Source: Nitrospira sp. (GTDB taxonomy: Bacteria > Nitrospirota > Nitrospiria > Nitrospirales > Nitrospiraceae). From it: a stretch of DNA of 64,000 nucleotides. The notes under the pieces are model-generated. The model had not been told where the DNA came from, did not search any database, and worked only from the letters and a program-made list of their open reading frames with translations. Position 1 is the stretch's first letter, and each line of letters starts with the position of its first letter. The stretch is from the NCBI GenBank assembly GCA_024760525.1, contig CP060499.1:3741501-3805500 (forward strand). The letters are read 5' to 3'. Below, in pieces: positions 44,812 through 52,884 of this stretch. Both the position numbers and the translations under genes were made by a program.

Positions 44812-45690
44812 CTACTTCAGCGCCTCGGCGCCGCCGACAATATCCATCAGTTCCTTCGTAATCGCAGCCTGTCTAGTCTTGTTGTAGTAGAGCGTCACTT
44901 TCTTAATGAGCTGTCCGGCGTTGCGCGTGGCGCCATCCATGGCAGCCATGCGGGCGCCGTGTTCGGCGGCTGCGGACTCCAACAAGATCCGATACGTCTG
45001 CACCTGGAAATGTTTCGGTACCAGGGCGCTCAACAGTTCGGCTTCATCCGGCTCGTACAGATAACTGCCGCTTGTCGGTCCGTCGGCTTGGGCTGCACCA
45101 AACTCCACCTGAGCGTCGACTGGAAAGAGCTTTTCGACAATCACACGCTGCTGAATGGCGGACTTGAACTCGTTGTAGACAACATACAGCTCGTCGAACG
45201 TCGCCTTCACAAAGTTATCCGTCAGATCACCGCCGATATCGAGCGCATGCTCGAAACTTAGCTTGTCGAAGATCCCGGTCCATTCCTGCCGGATCGGCCA
45301 GGCACGGCGACGGAAGTAGTCGCGGCCCTTCCGGCCGATGATACTCAGATTGACTTGCAGACCACGCGCTTCGCATTGCCGCACGAATTCGGCACTTTTG
45401 CGGACGATGTTGCCGTTGAAGCCACCGCACAGCCCACGATCGCTCGTGACAACAAGCACCTCGATTTTCTTCCCGTCGCGCTTCTGCAGAAGTGGATGAG
45501 AGGAGCGGTTCACACGTTGGCTCAGATTACTCAACACCCCGCGCATTTTGTGCGCATAGGGACGGGCGGCCAGAATTCGGTCCTGCGACCGCTTGAGCTT
45601 TGCCGCGGCCACCATCTTCATGGCCTTGGTGATTTTCTGGGTATTCTTAAACGCTGCGATCTTCCTGCGCAGACTTTGTAGACTTGGCAT
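44812..45690 (-). CDS. atpG: F1 ATP synthase gamma subunit
   Basis: A 292-residue protein opening SLQSLRRKIAAFKNTQKIT, the conserved N-terminal helix of gamma. The C-terminal helix AEHGARMAAMDGATRNAGQLI is equally characteristic. Gamma is the central rotating shaft of F1. A 146-bp gap holding a palindromic element separates it from atpA. Confidence 0.97.
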   Translation of the reverse strand: MPSLQSLRRKIAAFKNTQKITKAMKMVAAAKLKRSQDRILAARPYAHKMRGVLSNLSQRVNRSSHPLLQKRDGKKIEVLVVTSDRGLCGGFNGNIVRKSAEFVRQCEARGLQVNLSIIGRKGRDYFRRRAWPIRQEWTGIFDKLSFEHALDIGGDLTDNFVKATFDELYVVYNEFKSAIQQRVIVEKLFPVDAQVEFGAAQADGPTSGSYLYEPDEAELLSALVPKHFQVQTYRILLESAAAEHGARMAAMDGATRNAGQLIKKVTLYYNKTRQAAITKELMDIVGGAEALK

Positions 45691-45697
45691 GCGTCCC

Positions 45698-45811
45698 GAT
45701 GAAAACGGTCCCCAACTTTGTTCTCAGTCGCCCTCCTCCCTGCGACGTACATGCACCGTACGCCTCAGTCGTCGGGCTCCCTGCGGCCTCGTTGGTTGAC
45801 CGTTTTGATCA
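45698..45811. repeat. 114-bp palindromic element between atpA and atpG
   Basis: The left arm GATGAAAACGGTCCCCAAC and the reverse complement of the right arm, TGATCAAAACGGTCAACCAAC, are near-identical inverted repeats. The centre (GTACATGCACCGTACGCCTC) and right half (CTGCGGCCT, TTGG, CCGTTTTGA) resemble the element at 4322-4443, so it appears to be a diverged copy. It also contains two spaced copies of CGACTGAG and CGCAGGGAG when read on the minus strand. Confidence 0.6.
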
Positions 45812-45836
45812 GCCGCAAGGAGAAATCTTTGATCCG

Positions 45837-47354
45837 TTACTTCGCTCCGAATCCCATCTTCTGCTTGAAGGTCGAGATGATTTCTTTCAGGCGGCCGCCG
45901 ACCTTGTCGTCAATCTTGCCGATGGTCGTGACTTCCTTCTTCAGCTCCGGATGGTTCTGTTGAATATAGTGGAGCAGATCGCTTTCGAACTGCTGCACCT
46001 TGTCCACCGCCACATCATCCAAGAAACCCTGCGTACCCGCGTAGATCGAGAGCACCTGGTCGGCCACCGGCATGGGCTTATATTGGCCCTGCTTGAGCAA
46101 CTCCACCATGCGCACCCCTCGCGCGAGCTGCATCTGGGTCGCTTTGTCCAGTTCGCTCCCGAACTGGGAGAACGCCGCCATCTCCCGATATTGGGCGAGG
46201 TCCAGTCGAAGGGTACCGGCCACCTGTTTCATGGTTTTGATCTGCGCGGATCCGCCGACTCGGGACACCGACAGACCCACGTTGATCGCCGGACGGATAC
46301 CGGAGTAGAAGAGATCGCTACCGAGATAGATCTGGCCGTCGGTGATCGAGATCACGTTCGTCGGAATGTACGCCGACACGTCGCCGGCTTGGGTCTCGAT
46401 GATGGGGAGCGCCGTGAGACTGCCGCCGCCGAGCTTGTCACTCAGCTTGGCCGCGCGCTCCAACAACCGGGAATGCAGATAGAACACATCGCCCGGATAG
46501 GCTTCTCGTCCCGGCGGGCGTCGGAGCAACAACGACAACTGACGATACGCCACCGCATGCTTCGACAAATCGTCGTACACGATCAGCGCGTGCTTGCCGT
46601 TGTCGCGGAAATACTCGCCGATCGCGGCGCCGGAAAAAGGCGCGAGGAACTGCATCGGAGCCGGGTCGCTGGCGCTGGCGGAGACCACCATGCTGTATTC
46701 CATGGCATGGTTCTCTTCGAGCGTCTTCACGACGCGGGCGACGGTGGACCGCTTTTGTCCGACCGCCACATAAATACAGAATACGCCGAGGCCCTTTTGA
46801 TTGATGATCGTATCGACTGCGATGGCAGTCTTCCCGGTTTGGCGGTCGCCGATGATCAACTCGCGCTGGCCACGGCCGATTGGGATCATGGCGTCGATAG
46901 CCTTGATACCCGTCTGCAACGGTTCGCGGACGGACTGGCGGGTGTTCACACCGGGGGCGACGACTTCGATACGTGAGGAATGCGGCGACTTGATCGGGCC
47001 CTTCCCGTCGATCGGTTGACCGATCGCGTTCACAACCCGGCCGACCAACGCTTCACCGACCGGAATTTCCGCGATGCGGCCGGTTCGCTTGACCGGATCG
47101 CCTTCTTTGATCCCCACATCGTCGCCCATCAACACGGCGCCGACGTTATCTTCTTCGAGGTTCAGCGCAATCCCGTACAGACCGCCCGGGAACTCGAGCA
47201 TCTCGCCGGCCATGGCCCCGTCAAGACCATAGACCTTGGCAATCCCGTCGCCGACCTGAATGACAGAGCCGGTCTCCTTAACATCGACCTGCTGGTCGAA
47301 GCCTTTGATCTTCTCCTTGATGATCGCACTGATTTCTTCTGCCCTGATCTGCAT
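45837..47354 (-). CDS. atpA: F1 ATP synthase alpha subunit
   Basis: A 505-residue protein with Walker A GDRQTGKTA, the alpha-type signature PGREAYPGDVFYLHSRLLERAAK (first 20 residues PGREAYPGDVFYLHSRLLER), VGLSVSRVGGSAQIKTMK and the SIAD-type C-terminus. It forms the non-catalytic nucleotide sites. It starts at ATG 47354, ten bases after atpH. Long open frames on the opposite strand here are mirror images of its codon bias. Confidence 0.98.
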   Translation of the reverse strand: MQIRAEEISAIIKEKIKGFDQQVDVKETGSVIQVGDGIAKVYGLDGAMAGEMLEFPGGLYGIALNLEEDNVGAVLMGDDVGIKEGDPVKRTGRIAEIPVGEALVGRVVNAIGQPIDGKGPIKSPHSSRIEVVAPGVNTRQSVREPLQTGIKAIDAMIPIGRGQRELIIGDRQTGKTAIAVDTIINQKGLGVFCIYVAVGQKRSTVARVVKTLEENHAMEYSMVVSASASDPAPMQFLAPFSGAAIGEYFRDNGKHALIVYDDLSKHAVAYRQLSLLLRRPPGREAYPGDVFYLHSRLLERAAKLSDKLGGGSLTALPIIETQAGDVSAYIPTNVISITDGQIYLGSDLFYSGIRPAINVGLSVSRVGGSAQIKTMKQVAGTLRLDLAQYREMAAFSQFGSELDKATQMQLARGVRMVELLKQGQYKPMPVADQVLSIYAGTQGFLDDVAVDKVQQFESDLLHYIQQNHPELKKEVTTIGKIDDKVGGRLKEIISTFKQKMGFGAK

Positions 47355-47363
47355 GGCTGCTCC

Positions 47364-47903
47364 TTATTCTCTCGTCAACACGACTTGCAAATCGCGCAAG
47401 CGACCTCGGACGGTACTGTCCACCACCGTGCTGCCGATATGGATCTGCAAACCTGCGAGGTGGCCTGCGTCGGTCTGAAACGTCACATCTACTTCGCGCT
47501 TCAGCGTTTCACGCAGGCGCGTTTTGATACGATCTTGCTCACCGGAGGATAGCACTGTTGCCGAGGAAACCATCACCGGTTGAGTCCCCTTGGATTCATC
47601 AACGAGTTTCCCGAATGCACCGGCGATCTCCGGGAGAAACCCCACTCGATTTTTCTTCACCAATTGTCCGAGAAACGCTTTGCCGGTCGGAGGGCATCCG
47701 AGTTTGTCCGCGATGGCGGTCAACACGGCAATCTTCTCTTCCACCCCAAATGCGGGCGAGGTCACGACATGGCGGAGTTGATCCGACTCCTTGATGGCCT
47801 CACCGAGGCCCGTGAGCGTCGCCCGTGTTACTTCGATGGTCGATTGATCCAGGAGCTCGAAGAGGGCTTGAGCGTAACGTCGCGCAACTGTTGTCTTAAT
47901 CAC
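47364..47903 (-). CDS. atpH: F1 ATP synthase delta subunit
   Basis: A 179-residue protein, typical of delta (OSCP). It opens KTTVARRYAQALFELLDQ and its C-terminus contains HLAGLQIHIGSTVVDSTVRGRLRDL, the conserved end. Delta joins F1 to the peripheral stalk. It starts with GTG at 47903. It is the first F1 gene here, and the Fo genes (atpB, atpE, atpF) that usually precede it are absent from this locus. Confidence 0.96.
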   Translation of the reverse strand: MIKTTVARRYAQALFELLDQSTIEVTRATLTGLGEAIKESDQLRHVVTSPAFGVEEKIAVLTAIADKLGCPPTGKAFLGQLVKKNRVGFLPEIAGAFGKLVDESKGTQPVMVSSATVLSSGEQDRIKTRLRETLKREVDVTFQTDAGHLAGLQIHIGSTVVDSTVRGRLRDLQVVLTRE

Positions 47904-48034
47904 CGTTCCAGATCCACATTCGTTATTTGGACAAACCTAAAGGGTTCGTGCGGGCCACGAAGTAGAGCGGTGAAAACTAGCATCGGAAGCCATGAGCTGT
48001 CAATACGATCTAGGGGGACAAGATGTTCTCAAAT

Positions 48035-48063
48035 TTATTGGTTGAATACGACGGGTGTATACT
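48035..48063 (+). promoter_or_regulatory. Possible promoter of the secreted HEAT-repeat gene
   Basis: TATACT at 48058-48063 with TTATTG at 48035-48040 and a 17-nt spacer; the gene starts at 48149. The rest of the 245-bp gap to atpH holds nothing I can name. Confidence 0.4.
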
Positions 48064-48148
48064 GAGAGCTGATTAGGGATTAGACTCCGGTCATTCATAC
48101 GGTCTCGCCCACGTCTGGATGCCGATACGAGTGGGCTGGAGGTGCTCG

Positions 48149-49231
48149 ATGCGAAAACACTGGGCATTGTCTGCCTTTACGCTATGCCTAATACTCGGCG
48201 GGCTTCATTCTTCGGCGCTGGCCTACCGAGAATACTTCACAACGGAACAGAGGGCTCAGCTCGATAAGATCCAAACTATTTTGATTGAAGTGATGACACT
48301 TACAGATACAGGTAGGGCTGATTCCGGCGTCATGGCCGACGTCGTCGCCCAACGGCTGCGGGAGGCCGGTTACGAGGTTGTTCGGGATCCGGCCACGAAA
48401 AATGATGTCCTTTTTCGCGTGAAGTGCGAGCAGCGCAAGACCTGGGAGGGCACAACGGCGACCGGCGGAGATGCAGATCTTCCCGATGCCCCGTCGCGCC
48501 TCTGGAGAGGTCCGGCCTGCCAGCTGACCTATGTCCTCGGAGGTATGAAGATCAAGTGGCAGAAAGAAGTACGCACGGAGTTTGAGGATGCCGTGGCTGC
48601 CGCGCAGACGGCGCAGGCAGCCGATCCCGGCATCTATGCCATGGCGAAGCTGCAGGAGGCACTGGAGAAATATGAGTTTCCTCTGCTCCTAGCCGCGGAA
48701 TGGGGCCACGCCGATCGCCTTCTCAAGATGCTTGATTCGCCGGATACGGGCCAGGCTCGGAAAATCAAGATCATGTCCCTCCTGGGAGAGATGCAGGCCG
48801 ACGAGGCTCTACCAAAATTGAAAGAAGCGCTGAAAGACCGGGATCTTGCAAAGCAGGCGCTCGTCGCCATGGGCAATCTCGGGAGAGATGGCATTCCACT
48901 CCTCATCGACATGATGAATTCCTCGCCTCAGCTGGAAATTCAGGCGGCTGCAGCGAAAGGACTGGGGCAGATCGGAGGAATCAATGGAGACGCCTCGGTC
49001 GTGCCCCCGTTGTTGGCAAAGCTTCAGGACCCGAAGAGTGATTGGGGAGTCCTGACAGAGGTGGCGTGGGCACTCGGAAAGATCCCGGATAAACGGTCGA
49101 TCCAACCTCTCTATGATATTGATAAGAAGCTTCAAGCCATCCGAGACCCCGACAATGTAGTCCTCAAGAAGCTCAAGGAAGCCGTCTTTTGGGCGATCAA
49201 ACAATGCGACACATGGGATCAATACAGCTAA
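48149..49231 (+). CDS. Secreted HEAT-repeat protein
   Basis: A 360-residue protein from ATG 48149 with signal peptide (WALSAFTLCLILGGLHSSALA). The N-terminal half is a unique domain; residues about 190-340 are HEAT/PBS-lyase repeats (AGLLKM-type helices such as IMSLLGEMQADEALPKL, KDRDLAKQALVAMGNLGRDG, IQAAAAKGLGQIGG, LTEVAWALGKIPDKRSIQPL). It is exported, probably periplasmic, and likely a scaffold. The function is unknown. Confidence 0.78.
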   Translation: MRKHWALSAFTLCLILGGLHSSALAYREYFTTEQRAQLDKIQTILIEVMTLTDTGRADSGVMADVVAQRLREAGYEVVRDPATKNDVLFRVKCEQRKTWEGTTATGGDADLPDAPSRLWRGPACQLTYVLGGMKIKWQKEVRTEFEDAVAAAQTAQAADPGIYAMAKLQEALEKYEFPLLLAAEWGHADRLLKMLDSPDTGQARKIKIMSLLGEMQADEALPKLKEALKDRDLAKQALVAMGNLGRDGIPLLIDMMNSSPQLEIQAAAAKGLGQIGGINGDASVVPPLLAKLQDPKSDWGVLTEVAWALGKIPDKRSIQPLYDIDKKLQAIRDPDNVVLKKLKEAVFWAIKQCDTWDQYS

Positions 49232-49273
49232 GCTTGTTTGCCGGTATGAGGTTCGGTGCTTTGGAAAGGCTGC

Positions 49274-49888
49274 TTAGAGACCAACCTTAGCCCGACTTCT
49301 TCGATAGTGCGCCGCCACTTTCATCCGGTTCCCGCACATCTGCATGCTGCACCAGTTCCGTGTGTGATTCTTCGTCGTGTCTAAAAAATAAAGAACGCAG
49401 GCGGCATTGGCGCATTTCTTGATCAAACGCAAACGGTCGGAGGTGAGCAGATTGCACGCTGCTTCTAAAAGGGGAGCGAGAAACTCCACCTGCTGCGTTG
49501 CCAGTGAATGGAAGCGCTGTGTGATGCCTTCCTTGGTCCGGAGAAGCTCGGGGTAGCCGGGACGCTGCGCCAAGAACTGATTCATGGCGTTGATGGCTGA
49601 ACCGGGCACAGCGCCGCCTGCCGCAACCTGTTCGGCGATGGATCGGAGCGTTGCCCGCAAGGTCTTTGCCCGTTCAAGCAGCGACGCGGCTTCCTCACTG
49701 TTCAGGTGAGGCCTAGCGGCCTTGGCCTGGGACACCGAAAGAAGTCCTACTCGTATCAGCCACACGAAAAGATCATCAAAAGTCTCGAGTAGATCTCTTG
49801 GCTCTCCTTTCACCACCAACTGGGTATTGATCAAATCCAGACACGGGTGGTTTCCCACAAACAGAAACCTCTGCGATCTGTTCTCCAT
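49274..49888 (-). CDS. CGNR zinc-finger transcriptional regulator (ABATE domain)
   Basis: A 204-residue protein from ATG 49888, with GGAGGAAA six bases upstream. The N-terminal ABATE-type domain begins with FLFVGNHPCLDLINTQ, and the C-terminal zinc finger CANAACVLYFLDTTKNH to CSMQMCGNRMK contains the CGNR motif. The finger probably binds DNA and the ABATE domain a ligand. It is divergent from the DsrE/PNPOx pair and may control it (inference). Confidence 0.88.
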   Translation of the reverse strand: MENRSQRFLFVGNHPCLDLINTQLVVKGEPRDLLETFDDLFVWLIRVGLLSVSQAKAARPHLNSEEAASLLERAKTLRATLRSIAEQVAAGGAVPGSAINAMNQFLAQRPGYPELLRTKEGITQRFHSLATQQVEFLAPLLEAACNLLTSDRLRLIKKCANAACVLYFLDTTKNHTRNWCSMQMCGNRMKVAAHYRRSRAKVGL

Positions 49889-49930
49889 CGGTTTCCTCCC
49901 CCAATTCATAGATAACCTACAAAGGGCTTG

Positions 49931-49959
49931 TTGACAAGTTAGCCTTCGAGTGATATAAC
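49931..49959 (+). promoter_or_regulatory. Sigma70-type promoter of the DsrE-family gene
   Basis: TTGACA at 49931-49936, a 17-nt spacer and TATAAC at 49954-49959. A short inverted repeat ATCTA-TAATT-TAGAT at 49965-49979 follows the expected start and may be an operator. It sits in the 149-bp divergent region with the CGNR regulator gene. Confidence 0.6.
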
Positions 49960-50037
49960 CTTCTATCTATAATTTAGATGGTTAGCTATACTTCCCACGT
50001 CGCTATGAAAACGGCGGCCAACTTCAAAGGAGGATGT

Positions 50038-50412
50038 ATGAAAACGGTCGTGGTGATTATGTCCGATCCAAAGAGCGGTTCAGAAGAGGCGCTCGGGAGA
50101 GTCTTCAACGCGCTTGCGCTCGCCTCCGAATGCAAGCAGAAGGGCGATGAAGTCGCCGTGGTGTTCAACGGGACGGGCACCCGATGGCCCGTCGAGCTCG
50201 CCAAGCTCACGCATCCGGCCAACGTGCTCTACAATTCGGTTCGCGATGCGGTACAAGGCGTCTCATGCGGGTGTGCCGAGGTGTTTGGAGCGAAGGAAGG
50301 GGCCGAATCCTGCGGTGTGCCGCTCAAGAACGATCATGCGCTGGCCGGAACAGCCGGCCTGTTGAGCCTGCGACGGTATGTCGCGGATGGATGGAACACC
50401 GTGGTGTTCTGA
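50038..50412 (+). CDS. DsrE-family protein
   Basis: A 124-residue protein from ATG 50038, with AAAGGAGG seven bases upstream. It opens KTVVVIMSDPKSGSEEALGR and has VAVVFNGTGTRWPVELA. The Cys-rich segment GVSCGCAEVFG and later ESCG are reminiscent of DsrE/TusD-type sulfur-carrier folds. Active-site Cys assignment is uncertain. It likely forms a two-gene unit with the next gene under the CGNR regulator. Confidence 0.82.
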   Translation: MKTVVVIMSDPKSGSEEALGRVFNALALASECKQKGDEVAVVFNGTGTRWPVELAKLTHPANVLYNSVRDAVQGVSCGCAEVFGAKEGAESCGVPLKNDHALAGTAGLLSLRRYVADGWNTVVF

Positions 50413-50482
50413 GACGGACATAGCGGGAAGATCGACGTGTGCCCAAGCGGCGTTGCATATCGATGTGACGGAGGAAGAGACG

Positions 50483-51103
50483 ATGGCAATGAAATATCTG
50501 GATCTGGCGATCACGGAGTCGGTACGCCGAGCACAGAAGCACTATTATGGCCATGCGGCCAGAATCGCCGACGCGCCGGAACGCGATCCACTCGGCGAAG
50601 CGGAGATCGAGTTCATTGCGGCAAGAGACAGCTTCTACTTGGGCACCGTCAACGAACACGGATGGCCCTATGTCCAGCATCGAGGAGGGCCGAAAGGATT
50701 TTTGCACGTTCTCAACCCGACCACGCTGGTGTTTGCCGACTACCGGGGCAATCGACAACTCTTGAGCACGGGTAATCTATCGGTCAACAACCGCGTGTCG
50801 CTGTTCCTTATGGACTATAGGAATCGGGAGCGGCTCAAAATATTCGGACATGCCCGCGTCGAAGATGCACGGTCGCATCCGGAACTCGTGTCGCAACTCT
50901 CGACCGTAACCCCGCGGCCGAATGCGGAGCGACTCGTAGCGATCGACGTCGTGTCGTTCGACTGGAACTGCTCAAAGCACATCACGCCCAGATATTCGGT
51001 AGAAGAAGTCGAAGCGCTCGCTGGATCTCTAAGAGCGCACATCGCCGAATTGGAAACCGCTCTCCATGCGGCAAAAATGGGATCGGCGCTCCCTGCGGGA
51101 TGA
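50483..51103 (+). CDS. Pyridoxamine 5'-phosphate oxidase-fold flavoprotein
   Basis: A 206-residue protein from ATG 50483, with GGAGGAAGAG upstream. FYLGTVNEHGWPYVQHRGGPKGFLHVL, LVFADYRGNRQLLSTGN and VSLFLMDYRNRERLKIFG are typical of PNPOx-like FMN-binding split-barrel proteins. This subset is often annotated as 'pyridoxamine 5'-phosphate oxidase family', but most members do other flavin- or F420-type redox chemistry. It follows the DsrE gene by 70 bp. Confidence 0.88.
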   Translation: MAMKYLDLAITESVRRAQKHYYGHAARIADAPERDPLGEAEIEFIAARDSFYLGTVNEHGWPYVQHRGGPKGFLHVLNPTTLVFADYRGNRQLLSTGNLSVNNRVSLFLMDYRNRERLKIFGHARVEDARSHPELVSQLSTVTPRPNAERLVAIDVVSFDWNCSKHITPRYSVEEVEALAGSLRAHIAELETALHAAKMGSALPAG

Positions 51104-51145
51104 ACATCGAGTTGTGAGTCTTGTTCCACTTCCTCGACGAATCGC

Positions 51146-52882
51146 TTATGACGGCGACGAATCTCCTGGCGATTGAGCCGAATCGAAGCGCAAGCCGCTC
51201 GACCCCTCGCCTTGTCCAGGCTGCTTCCGTCGCCCGATCCACAGATACGTCGCGCCGTCGATCCATCGGGCATATTGGTACGTACGCGTGACCCGGACCC
51301 CTTCGCGGGGAACCTCTTCATCCTGCAGGAGCAGTTCTCGCCCCGGTTCAAGGATGCGTCCGAGCGGTTCCAGCAATCGACCCAGTTCTCCGGCTTCTCT
51401 CTCCGGAATGACACCACGCTTGAGTCGAATGGAATCGCCTGCCAGAACGGGGAGCAGCGGGATCCAATACTCCGGCACCGTCGTGCCCAACCGGTAGATC
51501 AGAGTATCGGTCTCCGTCCCTTCAGGACGGGTCGTGGCCTCTTGTTCCCTCTTCTGCTGAGCCTCTTGGTACGCTTCATGCCTGTCTAGAGAGTGTCCTG
51601 CTTCACTTTCGACGATTCGCTCAACTCCCCATGCGACATTGGCCATCTCGTCTCGCAGAAACAACACCTCCTCGCAGGGCTGACTGTGCAAGCTGGGACC
51701 CAACACCGGGGGGAGGAAGAAAAGGCGTTGAGAATCTTCAGTAAGCCCAAACATCCGCCATGGCGATGTCGGTCCCTCCACCTGGCTTGTGTGAGGAATG
51801 AGGATGCGCTCGCCGAACGTATTCGTGACGACCAGTGCTCGAATCTGACAGAGAGATCCGACAGGCAATTCGATCGGGACCGCAAACCAGTCGTTACTGT
51901 ATTCAAGGGCGAACTTCACCAAGAGCAGCCTGGCCAAGTCATAAGGCGCCGCATTGATTTGCGCCAAATTGACGGCGCCGTCTTCGAACTCCCAGAATCG
52001 GGAGGACGGCATGCCACGAAACGTCACGGGGGCCGGTAGAAACGCGCGGGAGATGGAAGTTCGCGCCTCGCCGGCTCCCAGAGTTTCGCCCGGACGGACG
52101 ACGAACGAAAACCAGTCGAGCGCGCCCTCGAAGTATTCCGGCGCTGCGAGTACGACCTCTCCCTCTCCGGTTTTGCCGGAGACAGCAAATTCATATTCCA
52201 TCCTTTCAGGAATCCACGCCGCCGGGATCGCAGGTTGGTGAAGCAAGGTGTCGTACCAGGTGAGCCATGCAGTGATGCCCTGGATGACCTTCTGCCGGTT
52301 ATTACCGGTGATTTGATCGAACGGAGATTCCTGAAAGAACTCATCCAGGGCATTGCGCGTACGCAGTGCGGCGAGTCGCGTACGGAGTCGAACTCCGTCC
52401 AAGGCACGCCCCCCTACCACCTGAAGAAATTGCTGACTGTCACTGTCCAGGCGATGGCGTTGCTCAGCGGATGGTTTGGCAAGCACATATTCGCTGCTCA
52501 ACCAGACGGAGCGCGAGAGGCCCGCTCCACTGAGATCAAGCAATCGAAGCAAGTGCTGTCCCGTCTTGACGGATTGCCTCCAGTTGCGTGCTCTCTCGGA
52601 GACGACCGATTCACTTTCCACCAAGGTCTCAAGCGGCACTGCGGAAGCCTCATAGTTGCTCGCCGGCTGGGTTTCGGAAGGAGCGCCGGGACGATAACGA
52701 GTCAGCAGAGTGGTGTCTCCCATGACTTGCGCGGATGCCGCTGAACCGGCATCTTCACCTTTGAACTCACCGAATTGCCATTGTCGAGCCAGCATCCAGA
52801 GTGGATCGTGAATGCGTGCTTGCAGGCCATCCTGCAAATCAGGATTTGTCGTACTCGGCTCAATGCGAATCTGTGACGCCAT
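51146..52882 (-). CDS. 578-residue conserved-motif protein, last gene of the unusual operon
   Basis: A soluble protein without a signal peptide or transmembrane helix. Near the N-terminus is LQARIHDPLWMLARQWQFGE followed by FKGEDAGS. A central stretch reads FRGMPSSRFWEFEDGAVNL, then LLLVKFALEYSNDWFAVPIE and PLLPVLAGDS near the end. I remember this 'ARQWQ-GEF-GEDAGS' pattern from hypothetical proteins of scattered bacteria but know no experiment. Its ATG lies two bases after the stop of the giant gene upstream, with translational coupling likely. It is encoded with the four genes below as one transcript. Confidence 0.82.
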   Translation of the reverse strand: MASQIRIEPSTTNPDLQDGLQARIHDPLWMLARQWQFGEFKGEDAGSAASAQVMGDTTLLTRYRPGAPSETQPASNYEASAVPLETLVESESVVSERARNWRQSVKTGQHLLRLLDLSGAGLSRSVWLSSEYVLAKPSAEQRHRLDSDSQQFLQVVGGRALDGVRLRTRLAALRTRNALDEFFQESPFDQITGNNRQKVIQGITAWLTWYDTLLHQPAIPAAWIPERMEYEFAVSGKTGEGEVVLAAPEYFEGALDWFSFVVRPGETLGAGEARTSISRAFLPAPVTFRGMPSSRFWEFEDGAVNLAQINAAPYDLARLLLVKFALEYSNDWFAVPIELPVGSLCQIRALVVTNTFGERILIPHTSQVEGPTSPWRMFGLTEDSQRLFFLPPVLGPSLHSQPCEEVLFLRDEMANVAWGVERIVESEAGHSLDRHEAYQEAQQKREQEATTRPEGTETDTLIYRLGTTVPEYWIPLLPVLAGDSIRLKRGVIPEREAGELGRLLEPLGRILEPGRELLLQDEEVPREGVRVTRTYQYARWIDGATYLWIGRRKQPGQGEGSSGLRFDSAQSPGDSSPS

Positions 52883-52884
52883 CG

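Noticed and set aside
44176..45261. 361-codon open frame on the plus strand
   Set aside because: Antisense to atpD and atpG; same mirror effect, no recognisable domain.
45684..46976. 430-codon open frame on the plus strand
   Set aside because: It lies exactly antisense to atpA; its long length is the mirror of the GC-biased codon use of atpA and its protein has no family-like pattern.
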